From positions 62,001 through 126,000 of the forward strand of contig DATGHU010000023.1 in the NCBI GenBank assembly GCA_035307765.1: a stretch of DNA of 64,000 nt. The letters are read 5' to 3'. Shown here piece after piece: positions 1 through 8,093 of the stretch (position 1 is its first letter; each line of letters opens with the position of its first letter). The stretch is from a bacterium. GTDB taxonomy: Bacteria > Sysuimicrobiota > Sysuimicrobiia > Sysuimicrobiales > Segetimicrobiaceae. The translations under genes and the position numbers were made by a program. The notes below the pieces were generated by a model. The model was given only the letters and a program-made list of their open reading frames with translations. It ran no database searches and had not been told where the DNA came from.

Positions 1-809
1 ACTACACGCGTCTTCGGGCGTTGACCGAGCAGGCGCAGCGGTTCGCGGTCATCGGCAGCGGGTTCATCGGCTCCGAGATCGCCGCCGCCCTGGCCATGAA
101 CAAGAAGGACGTGGTGATGTTATTCCCGGGCGAAGGGATCGGCGGCCGCATGTTCCCGCGGGACCTCTCCGCCTTCCTCAACGACTACTATCGGCAGAAG
201 GGGGTGGAACTGGGCGCCGGCGAGCGGGTGATGTCCCTGACCCCTTCGGGCGCCGGATACCGACTCGCGGCGCAGACCGGCCACGAATGGGTCGTGGAGG
301 GTGTCGTGGCGGGGGTCGGAATCGCGCCGAACACCGACCTGGCCCGGGACTCGGGGCTGGAGGTCGACGACGGCATCGTGGTGGACGAGTGCCTCCGCAC
401 CACCCACCCCGACGTTTACGCCGCGGGGGACGTGGCCTCGTTTTTTAGTCCCGTGCTCGGGAAGCGTCTGCGCGTCGAGCACGAAGACAATGCCAACGTG
501 ATGGGGAAGGCCGCGGGTCTCCTGATGGGGGGGCAGGGCGCGCCGTACCGCCACCTCCCATATTTCTACTCCGACCTCTTCGATCTGGGGTACGAAGCGG
601 TGGGGAACCTCGATCCCCGGCTGGAGACGGTCGCGGATTGGAAGGATCCCTACCGGGAGGGTGTGGTGTACTACCTCCAACACGGGCGGGTCCGCGGGGT
701 GCTGCTCTGGAACGTTTGGGATCAGGTCGAGGCGGCCCGAGCGCTCATCGCCGGCCCTGGCCCGATCCGCCCCGAGGACCTCAAAGGGCGACTGCCCCTC
801 TCGCGCTGA
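1..809 (+). CDS. FAD/NAD(P)-dependent oxidoreductase, 5' truncated
   Basis: The reading frame is open to the left window edge, so the N-terminal FAD-binding part is missing. The visible part begins just before a second Rossmann fold with the dinucleotide motif VIGSGFIGSEIA, then a stretch ending in DVYAAGDVA, the conserved FAD-contact motif of pyridine nucleotide-disulfide oxidoreductases. A C-terminal region with YFYSDLFDLGYEAVG resembles the dimerisation domain of AIF- and ferredoxin-reductase-like enzymes. No redox-active CxxC is visible in this part. It probably moves electrons between NAD(P)H and a small redox partner; the partner is unknown. A TTG at 21 could be read as a start, but coding similarity continues upstream of it. 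Confidence 0.85.
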   Translation, partial: YTRLRALTEQAQRFAVIGSGFIGSEIAAALAMNKKDVVMLFPGEGIGGRMFPRDLSAFLNDYYRQKGVELGAGERVMSLTPSGAGYRLAAQTGHEWVVEGVVAGVGIAPNTDLARDSGLEVDDGIVVDECLRTTHPDVYAAGDVASFFSPVLGKRLRVEHEDNANVMGKAAGLLMGGQGAPYRHLPYFYSDLFDLGYEAVGNLDPRLETVADWKDPYREGVVYYLQHGRVRGVLLWNVWDQVEAARALIAGPGPIRPEDLKGRLPLSR

Positions 810-823
810 GGGGGATCGCGACG

Positions 824-2509
824 ATGGGTGCGGGGGCGATGCATTCCAAGACCGGGGCCCTGGTCGCGGCGATTCTCGGTTCCGGGATTGTGTCGCTCGA
901 TTCGTCGGTGGTGACCGTGGCCTTGCCCCGGATCGGACAGGAACTGCCGACGAAACTCTTCGGGGTCCTGGAAGGGCAGTCGTACATTTACAATGGCTAC
1001 TCGCTGGCGCTGACGGCGCTCTTGATCCTGGCGGGGGCCCTCAACGACTTCTACGGCCGCCGCCGGGTGTTCGCCCTGGGCGTCGCGGGGTTCGGGGTGA
1101 CCTCGGTGCTCTCCGGTCTGGCGCCGAACATGGAGTCCCTCGTGGCCTTCCGCGTCCTTCAGGGTGCCGCGGGGGCGTTCTTGATTCCGGGGTCGCTCGC
1201 CCTCATCACCGCGACGTTCTCCGGGGAGGAGCAGGGCCGGGCGTTTGGGATCTGGGCGGCGGCTTCCGCCTCGATCAGCACGCTGGGTCCCTTCGTCGGC
1301 GGGCTGCTGGTCGACACGACCTCGTGGCGGATGGTGTTCCTGATCAACGTCCCGTTGGTCGTCCTGACGCTTTGGGTTCTGCGGCGGTACGTCCAGGAAA
1401 GCCGCGACAACGAGGCCGCCGGGGCGTTTGACGTGCCGGGGGCGCTCGTGGGGGCGCTGGCCACGGGGGGCCTCGCGGTCGGCGCGATCTACGGCCAGCA
1501 GCGGGAATGGCGTGATCCCCTGGCGTTTGCGATGCTGGCGGTGGGCGGCGCCGCGATGCTGCTCTTTCCGTTCATGATGCGGCGCGCTCGCCACCCGCTT
1601 GTGCCGCTTCAGCTCTTCCGATCGCGCAACTTCACCGTGACCAACCTGTCGACGTTCGTGATCTACGGAGCGCTGTCCGTGACCTTCTATTACCTGACGC
1701 TGTTCCTGCAGGGGACACTGGGGTACACCGCCTCAGCGGTCGGGCTGGCGTATATCCCGGAAGTCTGTTTCCTCGTGTTCTTCTCGTCGCGCTTCGGGGC
1801 TCTGGCGTCCCGATACGGTCCACGGTGGTTCATGGTCGTCGGGCCGGCCGTCATGGCGGGCGGCGTGCTGCTGCTCTCACGCGTCTCGGCCCAGAGTCAA
1901 CCCTGGTTGTTTCGGCCCGACACCCCGGCGACATTCCTCCCCCCCAGCGCCTACCTCACCGATTTCCTCCCCGGGCTCGTCGTCTTCGGGGTGGGCCTCA
2001 TGGTCATGGTGGCGCCGTTGACGACGGCCCTGATGACCTCCGTACCCGCACGCAACTCGGGGGTCGCTTCCGCGATCAACAACGCGATCTCAGAGGTCGG
2101 GCCGCAGCTGGCCGGGGCGCTCATCTTCGTCGCGATCACCGCGGGGTTCTATACGCAGATGGCCGCGCGGGTCCCGGGATTGGATACCTCGTCGCCCGCC
2201 GTGCGCCGGCAGATCTCTCCCCTCAACCCCGCGCCGAAGGGTGCCGCCGCCGAGGAGGTGGCCGCGGTTCGCGATGCATCGGTCGCCGCGTTTCACCTGG
2301 CGATGCTGGTCGGCGCCGCGCTGCTCATCGGCGGCGCCGCGATCAATGCGGTCGGCATCCGCCCCCAGGCGCCGTCCCAGCCGACCGCGATCATCTCCGC
2401 TCCCCCGCATTGGCGAAGGTTCTGCATCGCCTGCCGCCGGGAAGACCGGATCCGGCGCGCGAGGAGCGGGGGCGACCCCGCCGACGCGCGTCCCACACGA
2501 CAGCCGTAA
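824..2509 (+). CDS. MFS drug exporter, DHA2 (EmrB/QacA) type
   Basis: A protein of about 561 residues with many hydrophobic helices, consistent with the 14-helix DHA2 drug:H+ antiporter family of the inner membrane. The early DSSVVTVALPRIGQEL stretch and the loop motif GALNDFYGRRRVF match family signatures (motif A in the first cytoplasmic loop). The ATG at 824 is chosen because GAGGGGG lies 9 bases upstream and the frame before it is low-complexity. The 3' end after about residue 520 is Arg/Pro-rich. It follows the oxidoreductase gene by 14 bases and may be co-transcribed. The substrate cannot be read from the sequence. Confidence 0.85.
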   Translation: MGAGAMHSKTGALVAAILGSGIVSLDSSVVTVALPRIGQELPTKLFGVLEGQSYIYNGYSLALTALLILAGALNDFYGRRRVFALGVAGFGVTSVLSGLAPNMESLVAFRVLQGAAGAFLIPGSLALITATFSGEEQGRAFGIWAAASASISTLGPFVGGLLVDTTSWRMVFLINVPLVVLTLWVLRRYVQESRDNEAAGAFDVPGALVGALATGGLAVGAIYGQQREWRDPLAFAMLAVGGAAMLLFPFMMRRARHPLVPLQLFRSRNFTVTNLSTFVIYGALSVTFYYLTLFLQGTLGYTASAVGLAYIPEVCFLVFFSSRFGALASRYGPRWFMVVGPAVMAGGVLLLSRVSAQSQPWLFRPDTPATFLPPSAYLTDFLPGLVVFGVGLMVMVAPLTTALMTSVPARNSGVASAINNAISEVGPQLAGALIFVAITAGFYTQMAARVPGLDTSSPAVRRQISPLNPAPKGAAAEEVAAVRDASVAAFHLAMLVGAALLIGGAAINAVGIRPQAPSQPTAIISAPPHWRRFCIACRREDRIRRARSGGDPADARPTRQP

Positions 2510-2789
2510 CCGCGGCCGCCTCGCTACGCCGAAGACAAGGCAGACCTTCACGATCCGCTCGCGCCGGTGTTGCCGGCGCAACAGCGCCCCCGCACCACTC
2601 GTGCTACGCTCCCCCTAACAAAAAGTCTCGCAGGCGGCTCTGCAGCCTATGAGCGGGTGTGCCGGTACCCGGGCACGACGTTCGCTGTAGGGCCTCGGGC
2701 GGATGGAAAGGGGCGCGCCCGAGATCCCCGTTTGGGGGGATGGAGAGCGCGAACGGTGTCCGTGACGTCACGGCCGGGGGTGAATCGTG
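2510..2789. other. Intergenic region, no gene seen
   Basis: This 280-base gap separates the MFS exporter from the diheme cytochrome. It contains a short inverted repeat (ATCCCC at 2724-2729 with GGGGAT at 2736-2741) too weak to call a terminator, and a GGGGGTGA ribosome-binding site at its 3' end. I see no convincing promoter or small gene. Confidence 0.4.
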
Positions 2790-4142
2790 ATGAACCGTAA
2801 GTTCCTGCTCCGGGGTGCGCTCATCGTGGTCTGCCTCGGCTTCGCGCTGACGTTGATCTCCGGCCGGATCCCCAGCGGTCCCGTCGCCACGGCACAAGCG
2901 CCCACGCCGACGGAGTTCGACCGCGTGATCAGCCAGAATGCACAGCGGATGATCGAGGAGGGCAGGAGGACTTTTCGTTACGACACCTTCGGCGATGAAG
3001 CCTGGTTTGGGGATACGCTCAAACTCCATCAGGCCATCGAGGGAGCGAAGCACGGCGGCGTGGGACCCGGGGTGAGCCCGAAGACCGCCCTGGCCGTGGG
3101 GTTGAAGGTCGATATGGACGCGCTGCCGCCGGCGCTGGTGGCGCAGGTCAAGGCCGGGAAGGTTGACCTCGACGATCCCGCGACAACCCTCGCCCTCCTC
3201 AAGCTCAATGCGGTCGTGGGCGTGACCGGATTTTTTCAGGCGGGCGGGAGTCTGCGGTCGGTGGGAGTCCAGTGCGCCTTTTGTCACTCCACCGTCGACG
3301 ACGCGTTTGCCGCCGGGATCGGCCACCGCCTGGACGGCTGGGCGAACCGCGATCTGAACGTGGGGGCGATCGTGGCGCTGGCTCCGAACGTGAAGGTCAT
3401 CGCCGACGTGCTAGGGGTCGATACCGCCACGGTGCTGAAGGTGCTCAACAGTTGGGGCCCGGGGAAATATGACGCGGAGCTCATCCAGGACGGCAAGGGC
3501 CTGCGCCCCGACGGCAAGTCCGCGGCCACCCTCCTCCCGGCGGCGTTTGGGTTGGCCGGGGTGAATCTCGCCACGTACACGGGATGGGGGTCGGTGACGT
3601 ACTGGAACGCGTATGTGGCCAACACGCAGATGCACGGGATGGGAACCTTCTTCGATCCCCGGTTGAACAATGCGAAGCAATTCCCAGTCGCGGCGAAAAC
3701 CCACTACGGCAATATTCGAAACGCTCCCGACGAGATCACCTCGAAGCTGGCCGCGCTGCACTTCTATCAACTGGCGATTCCGGCCCCCACGCCCCCCGAG
3801 GGGTCATACCAGAAGGAGGGGGCGGCGAGGGGAAAGATTCTGTTCGAGGGCAAAGCGCAGTGTGCCATCTGCCACGTGCCGCCGCTGTATACGGAGCCGG
3901 GGTACAATATGCATACCGCGGCGGAGATGGGCATTGACAATTTCCAATCGAACCGGTCCCCCGATAAGCGGTACCGGACCACGCCGCTCCGCGGCCTGTG
4001 GACCCACCAGAAAGGCGGGTTCTTCCATGACGGCCGGTTTCCGACCTTACAATCGGTTGTCGCGCACTACAATACGACGCGCAATTTGCATTTGACGGAT
4101 CAGGAGATCCTCGACCTCGTCGAGTTCCTGAAGTCGCTGTGA
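2790..4142 (+). CDS. Exported diheme c-type cytochrome, cytochrome c peroxidase/MauG-like
   Basis: About 450 residues with an N-terminal signal peptide (basic MNRK, hydrophobic core, Ala-rich end). Two heme c attachment motifs are visible: CAFCH near residue 165 and CAICH near residue 355. The C-terminal segment TTPLRGLWTHQKGGFFHDG followed by FPTLQSVVAHYN resembles the end of diheme cytochrome c peroxidases and MauG, where conserved residues surround the second heme. It should act outside the cytoplasmic membrane, and its hemes would be attached by the Ccm proteins encoded just downstream. The ATG at 2790 has GGGGGTGA 7 bases upstream; a GTG at 2787 is an alternative. Peroxidase activity is not established. 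Confidence 0.8.
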   Translation: MNRKFLLRGALIVVCLGFALTLISGRIPSGPVATAQAPTPTEFDRVISQNAQRMIEEGRRTFRYDTFGDEAWFGDTLKLHQAIEGAKHGGVGPGVSPKTALAVGLKVDMDALPPALVAQVKAGKVDLDDPATTLALLKLNAVVGVTGFFQAGGSLRSVGVQCAFCHSTVDDAFAAGIGHRLDGWANRDLNVGAIVALAPNVKVIADVLGVDTATVLKVLNSWGPGKYDAELIQDGKGLRPDGKSAATLLPAAFGLAGVNLATYTGWGSVTYWNAYVANTQMHGMGTFFDPRLNNAKQFPVAAKTHYGNIRNAPDEITSKLAALHFYQLAIPAPTPPEGSYQKEGAARGKILFEGKAQCAICHVPPLYTEPGYNMHTAAEMGIDNFQSNRSPDKRYRTTPLRGLWTHQKGGFFHDGRFPTLQSVVAHYNTTRNLHLTDQEILDLVEFLKSL

Positions 4143-4404
4143 TCGATCGCGGAGAGCGGCGCCCAGCGCCCAAGGAGGGAATGGGGGGAAGGGCAGGGCG
4201 GACACACGGTCACCCCATCGCCCCGCTGCCGGTGCGGGTGCGACGGCCGAACGGTTCTGCGACGGAGGCATGAGACCATCGGGTTCCCGGCCCTCCACCG
4301 GGCGGCGGCGAACGTCAGGGGACCCGTGTGGACGAACCGCGGATCCTCATCACGCCGCCGATGAATGACCGGAGGCCCCGTGCGGATCGGACTCCTCTCA
4401 TTCG
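4143..4404. other. Intergenic region before ccm operon
   Basis: About 260 bases without a supported coding region between the diheme cytochrome and the ccm promoter. Open frames here lack ribosome-binding sites and resemble non-coding translation of GC-rich DNA. No clear terminator hairpin with a T-run is seen. Confidence 0.4.
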
Positions 4405-4433
4405 TTGAAACTGCCCCCGCCGGTTGTTATCAT
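4405..4433 (+). promoter_or_regulatory. Sigma-70 type promoter of ccm operon
   Basis: TTGAAA at 4405-4410, a 17-base spacer, and TATCAT at 4428-4433 make a near-consensus housekeeping promoter. Transcription would begin near 4440, about 30 bases before the ccmC start at 4470, which has GAGGAG 4 bases upstream. Confidence 0.7.
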
Positions 4434-4469
4434 CGTGATGATGCATGCTCCGACGACACCGAGGAGTAG

Positions 4470-5141
4470 ATGACCCGATCCCTCGACGGGCTCTTGGCGT
4501 GGGGAACCTTTGTCACCATGCTCTGCGCCTTGTTCGGAGCGTTCGTGTTCGCCCAAACCGAGCAGGTGATGGGAGACATCCAGCGCATCTTTTACGTGCA
4601 CCTCCCGCTTGCCTGGATCAGCTTCCTGGCCTTTGGGCATGCCTGCTGGGCGGGGGTGCAGTATCTGCGGACCGGCCGCGGCGAATGGGACGCGGTCGGC
4701 GCGTCGGCGGCGGAGATCGGGGTGCTGTTCAGCACGTTGGTGATTGTGACCGGTTCGCTGTGGGCGCGCCCGGTGTGGGGGGCGTGGTGGACCTGGGATC
4801 CGCAACTGATGACCTACCTGATCCTCTGGCTGATTTACGTCGGGTACCTGATGCTGCGCAGCGCCGCGGGGGACGATCTCCGGCGGGCCCGCTTCGCCGC
4901 GGTCTTCGCGATCGTCGGGTTCGTCGACGTGCCGCTGGTGTGGTTCTCCGCGCGGTACCTGCGCGCGCTCTCCCCGGTGATCTTTTCCACGCACAGCATC
5001 GGCCTCGCGCCGTCGATGGCCTGGGCGTTGCTCGCGGGACTGGTGGCGTGGAGCCTCTTCTATGCGTTGCTGTTCCGGTCCCGGCTCCGCCTCGGGTTGC
5101 TGGAAGCGCAGGTGGCGAACCTCGTCGATGAGGGCGCCTGA
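4470..5141 (+). CDS. ccmC: Heme export/handling protein CcmC
   Basis: A 223-residue inner-membrane protein with about six transmembrane helices. The tryptophan-rich heme-binding segment WGAWWTWDPQL near residue 110 is the WWD signature of the CcmC/CcmF heme-handling family, flanked by conserved His positions (YVHLPLAW before, STHSIG after). In System I cytochrome c maturation, CcmC loads heme onto CcmE on the outer face of the membrane. It starts 37 bases after a strong promoter and is followed after one base by a CcmD-like gene, then ccmE and ccmF. Genes for the ABC subunits CcmA and CcmB are not in this operon. Confidence 0.93.
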   Translation: MTRSLDGLLAWGTFVTMLCALFGAFVFAQTEQVMGDIQRIFYVHLPLAWISFLAFGHACWAGVQYLRTGRGEWDAVGASAAEIGVLFSTLVIVTGSLWARPVWGAWWTWDPQLMTYLILWLIYVGYLMLRSAAGDDLRRARFAAVFAIVGFVDVPLVWFSARYLRALSPVIFSTHSIGLAPSMAWALLAGLVAWSLFYALLFRSRLRLGLLEAQVANLVDEGA

Positions 5142-5142
5142 G

Positions 5143-5313
5143 ATGGCCTACCTCTTCTGGGCGTTTGCCGTCGTCTGGATCGGGATCTTCCTCTACCTCT
5201 ACGGGCTGGTCCGGCGCAGCCGCGCGCTGGAGCGCGAGGTGGCGGAGTTGCGCGCGAGGACGCGGGCGGGCGGCCCGGCACGGCCGGCGCGCCCGGGCGG
5301 GGGCGGATCGTGA
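5143..5313 (+). CDS. Small CcmD-like membrane protein
   Basis: A 56-residue protein with one N-terminal transmembrane helix (AYLFWAFAVVWIGIFLYLY) followed by a basic and acidic amphipathic stretch and a Pro/Gly/Arg-rich tail. CcmD proteins are small single-helix proteins that hold CcmC and CcmE together, and the position between ccmC and ccmE fits this exactly. The sequence is too short for firm family assignment. The ATG lies one base after the ccmC stop, and the stop codon overlaps the ccmE start. Confidence 0.75.
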   Translation: MAYLFWAFAVVWIGIFLYLYGLVRRSRALEREVAELRARTRAGGPARPARPGGGGS

Positions 5314-5729
5314 TGGGACGGACGCGCCCGGTTGTGTTCGTGGGCGGGGTGGTCGTCATCGTCCTGGCGTTGGCGTACCTCGTCTACGGCGGAATCCAGC
5401 AAGGCGCCACCTACTGGGTGACCGTCGGCGAGCTGCTGTCGAAAGATCCATCCGTCCCGCAGGACCGGGTCCGCCTGGGGGGAACGGTCGTCCCGGGATC
5501 GGTGACCTGGGACGGTTCCCACCAGCACCTGCGGTTCGCTGTGACCGACGGGGCGAAATCGATCCCGGTCCGCTACAGCGGGATCGTTCCCGACATCTTC
5601 CGCGAAGGCCGCCAGGTGGTCGTGGAGGGTCGCCTCACGTCGGATGGGGCGTTTGCCGCGACGACGCTGCTCGCGAAGTGCCCGACCAAGTACAACCCGG
5701 CCGATCCGCAGGGGCAGGTCCCGCGGTGA
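5313..5729 (+). CDS. ccmE: Heme chaperone CcmE, Cys-type (CxxxY)
   Basis: A 138-residue protein with one N-terminal membrane anchor (about residues 7-25) and a beta-barrel OB-like domain. CcmE binds heme covalently before passing it to CcmF. In the usual type the ligand is the His of HxxxY; here the matching position reads CPTKY (Cys123, Tyr127). The Cys variant is known from archaea and some deltaproteobacteria, where it goes with a maturation system lacking CcmH. Start and stop overlap the neighbouring genes, which supports translational coupling. ATG at 5313 is preferred to the in-frame GTG at 5310. Confidence 0.9.
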   Translation: MGRTRPVVFVGGVVVIVLALAYLVYGGIQQGATYWVTVGELLSKDPSVPQDRVRLGGTVVPGSVTWDGSHQHLRFAVTDGAKSIPVRYSGIVPDIFREGRQVVVEGRLTSDGAFAATTLLAKCPTKYNPADPQGQVPR

Positions 5730-5744
5730 GAGGACACCTCGTCC

Positions 5745-7733
5745 GTGGCTGACCTCGGACGGTTCAGCCTTCTCGCCGCGTTCGTCCTGGCGTTGTACGC
5801 ACTGCTGGCGGCGGCCCTGGGCGGTCGCGCGCGGCGGCCAGAGATCATCCAAAGCGCCGCGCGGGCGCTGTGGGCGGTTGCCGCGCTTGAGGTCGTCGCC
5901 GCCGCGGTGCTTGCTTTGGTTCTCGCCCGCCGCGACTACACGTTCACCTACGTGGTCTCCCACGTCAGCAACGCCCAGGCGCTCGTGTACGACCTCACCT
6001 CCTTCTGGGGGGGGATGGAAGGATCGTTGCTCCTGTGGGCGCTGATCCTGTCCGCCTACACGGTGTTGGTCGTCCGCGCCGTCGGACGCGATCATCCGCG
6101 GCTCCTCCCCGGGGTGATCGGCGTGTGCGCCGGCGTGGCCGCGTTTTTCCTGTTCATGCTCACACGCGTGACCTCGCCGTTTGTGACCACCCCGTTCCCG
6201 CCCGCGGACGGGCGGGGCATGAACCCCTTGCTCCTCAATCCGTGGATGGCGATTCACCCGCCCACCTTGTACCTGGGGTTTGTCGGCCTCACCGTCCCCT
6301 TTGCTATTGTCATCGCCAGCCTGCTCGAGGGCGCGGTCGACGAGGGCGGCGTGCTCCTCGCGCGCCGCTGGATGATGTGGGCGTGGTACTGCCTGAGCAT
6401 GGGGTTGATGTTCGGGGCGAAGTGGTCGTACGTGGTCTTGGGATGGGGCGGGTACTGGGCGTGGGACCCGGTCGAGAACGCGGCGTTGATGCCGTGGCTG
6501 GTGGCGACGGCGTTTCTGCACTCCGTCATGATTCAGGAACGGCGGGGGATGCTCAAGCAGTGGACGGTGCTGCTCGTGGTGTTGGCCTTTGGGCTCTCGA
6601 TCTTCGGCACCTTCCTCACCCGGAGCGGGGTGCTGAGCAGCATCCACTCCTTTACGCAGTCGCCCCTGGGCACGTATTTCCTGGTGTTCCTCGCCGCCGT
6701 CATGTTGGCCGCCTTCGGGCTGGTCGCCTGGCGGTGGGAAGCGCTCCGCAGCGAGAACACACTGGACTCCGCGCTGTCTCGGGAGAGCGTGTTCCTGTTG
6801 AACAACGCGGTGTTCTTGGCCACGGCCTTCACCGTGTTCCTCGGCACGGTGTTCCCGGTGGTGTCCGAGGTGCTCACCGGCCGAAAGATCAACGTCGGCC
6901 CCCCGTTCTTCGCGCATGTCGTGACGCCGCTCGCGCTGGTCCTCCTGCTCCTGATGGGGGTGGGCCCGCTCATCGCGTGGCGGCGCGCCTCGCCGGCTAA
7001 CCTTCGCCAGAGCTTCCTGACGCCGGGAGCCGTCGGGGTGGCGCTGGGGCTCGGCCTGCTGGCCGCCGGAATGCGCGTGCCCGGCGCGGTGCTCACGTTC
7101 ACGCTGTGCGGCTTCGTTGCCGGCACGATCGGCCTTGAGTTCGCCCGGGGGATCCGCGTCCGCCGCGCGCATCAAGGGGAGGGGCTGGTCCGGGCGTTCC
7201 TCGGCCTCGTCCTGCAAAACCGGCGTCGGTACGGGGGGTACACCGTGCACCTCGGGATCCTGCTGTTGTTCGCCGGCCTCACCGGATCTTCGGTCTTCAG
7301 CACCCAGCGCCTGGTGACGCTCCACCCGGGCGAGACGGTTCGGATCGGCGAGTACCGGGTGCGGTTTGACGGCCTCCGGCAGTCGACCAATGGCGGCGCG
7401 CTCGTCATCACGGCGGGACTGCGCGCGTTTTCTGGCGAGCGGGATCTCGGCGCCCTCGAGGCCCGCCGCAACCTCTTCTTGGCCGGCGAGGATTCGACCA
7501 CCGATGTGGCGCTGCGGAGTACCCTGCGTGATGATTTGTACGTGACCCTGACGGGCTGGACCGACAAGGGGGACGCCACGCTTCGCCTTTTGGTCAACCC
7601 CCTGGTCGCGTGGCTGTGGATCGGGGGTCTGGTGATCTCCGCCGGGGCGGCGATCGCCATGCTCCCCGAGCGGCGGGCGGTCAGGGTCGTGCAACCCGTT
7701 CTGGGCGGGGCGTGGAGCCCCGGAGACATGTGA
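5745..7733 (+). CDS. ccmF: Cytochrome c-type biogenesis protein CcmF (heme lyase)
   Basis: A 662-residue polytopic membrane protein of the CcmF/NrfE size class. The WWD-like heme site WGGYWAWDPVENA lies near residue 240, followed by a histidine-bearing helix and many further transmembrane segments. A periplasmic domain is seen toward the C-terminus (about residues 520-620) before a last helix. CcmF takes heme from CcmE and ligates it to CxxCH motifs. Start is GTG at 5745, with GAGAGGA upstream. The stop overlaps the next gene (TGATG). Client proteins in the window include two diheme cytochromes. Confidence 0.93.
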   Translation: MADLGRFSLLAAFVLALYALLAAALGGRARRPEIIQSAARALWAVAALEVVAAAVLALVLARRDYTFTYVVSHVSNAQALVYDLTSFWGGMEGSLLLWALILSAYTVLVVRAVGRDHPRLLPGVIGVCAGVAAFFLFMLTRVTSPFVTTPFPPADGRGMNPLLLNPWMAIHPPTLYLGFVGLTVPFAIVIASLLEGAVDEGGVLLARRWMMWAWYCLSMGLMFGAKWSYVVLGWGGYWAWDPVENAALMPWLVATAFLHSVMIQERRGMLKQWTVLLVVLAFGLSIFGTFLTRSGVLSSIHSFTQSPLGTYFLVFLAAVMLAAFGLVAWRWEALRSENTLDSALSRESVFLLNNAVFLATAFTVFLGTVFPVVSEVLTGRKINVGPPFFAHVVTPLALVLLLLMGVGPLIAWRRASPANLRQSFLTPGAVGVALGLGLLAAGMRVPGAVLTFTLCGFVAGTIGLEFARGIRVRRAHQGEGLVRAFLGLVLQNRRRYGGYTVHLGILLLFAGLTGSSVFSTQRLVTLHPGETVRIGEYRVRFDGLRQSTNGGALVITAGLRAFSGERDLGALEARRNLFLAGEDSTTDVALRSTLRDDLYVTLTGWTDKGDATLRLLVNPLVAWLWIGGLVISAGAAIAMLPERRAVRVVQPVLGGAWSPGDM

Positions 7734-7996
7734 TGGGGGTGGCGCTGGTGCTCCTGGCGGCGGCGGCCGCCGCCTGGGTACTCGCTCCGCTCCTTCGTCC
7801 CGCTCCCATCGCCGGGGCGGAGGTGCTCTCGGTAAGCGAGGGATTGCGGCGTCCGTCCGCGGCGGAGCAAGCCCTGCGCGATCTCGAGTTCGACCACGCC
7901 ATGGGGAAGGTGGGGGTCGAGGACTACGCCACCCTTCGCGCCGGATACGAGGCGGCGATCGCCGCGGACGGACGCCCGGCCGGGGGGGCGCGATGA
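7733..7996 (+). CDS. Small membrane protein of ccm operon (CcmI-like N-terminal segment?)
   Basis: An 87-residue protein with a single N-terminal helix followed by a soluble segment containing RPSAAEQALRDLEFDHAMGK and GVEDYATLRAGYEAA. The pattern of a membrane anchor plus 'ALRDLEFDxxxGKLxxxDYxxLR' is common to the N-terminal part of CcmI-like and other ccm-linked small proteins, which may help present apocytochromes. It overlaps the ccmF stop by one base. No Cys pair is present, so it does not replace CcmH. Assignment rests on context and on this motif. Confidence 0.65.
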   Translation: MGVALVLLAAAAAAWVLAPLLRPAPIAGAEVLSVSEGLRRPSAAEQALRDLEFDHAMGKVGVEDYATLRAGYEAAIAADGRPAGGAR

Positions 7997-8093
7997 TGGC
8001 GGCCGCCGGCGGGTTCGCGCCGGTCCACGGCGGCCGGCGCAGGGGAGGGCTGCTCGTCTGAACTTCCGCACCCGGCTTGGGACTTTCTTCGCG

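Noticed and set aside
7996-8061. 21-codon frame overlapping the end of the CcmI-like gene
   Set aside because: Too short and Gly/Arg/Ala-rich; its only merit is an ATG overlapping the preceding stop.
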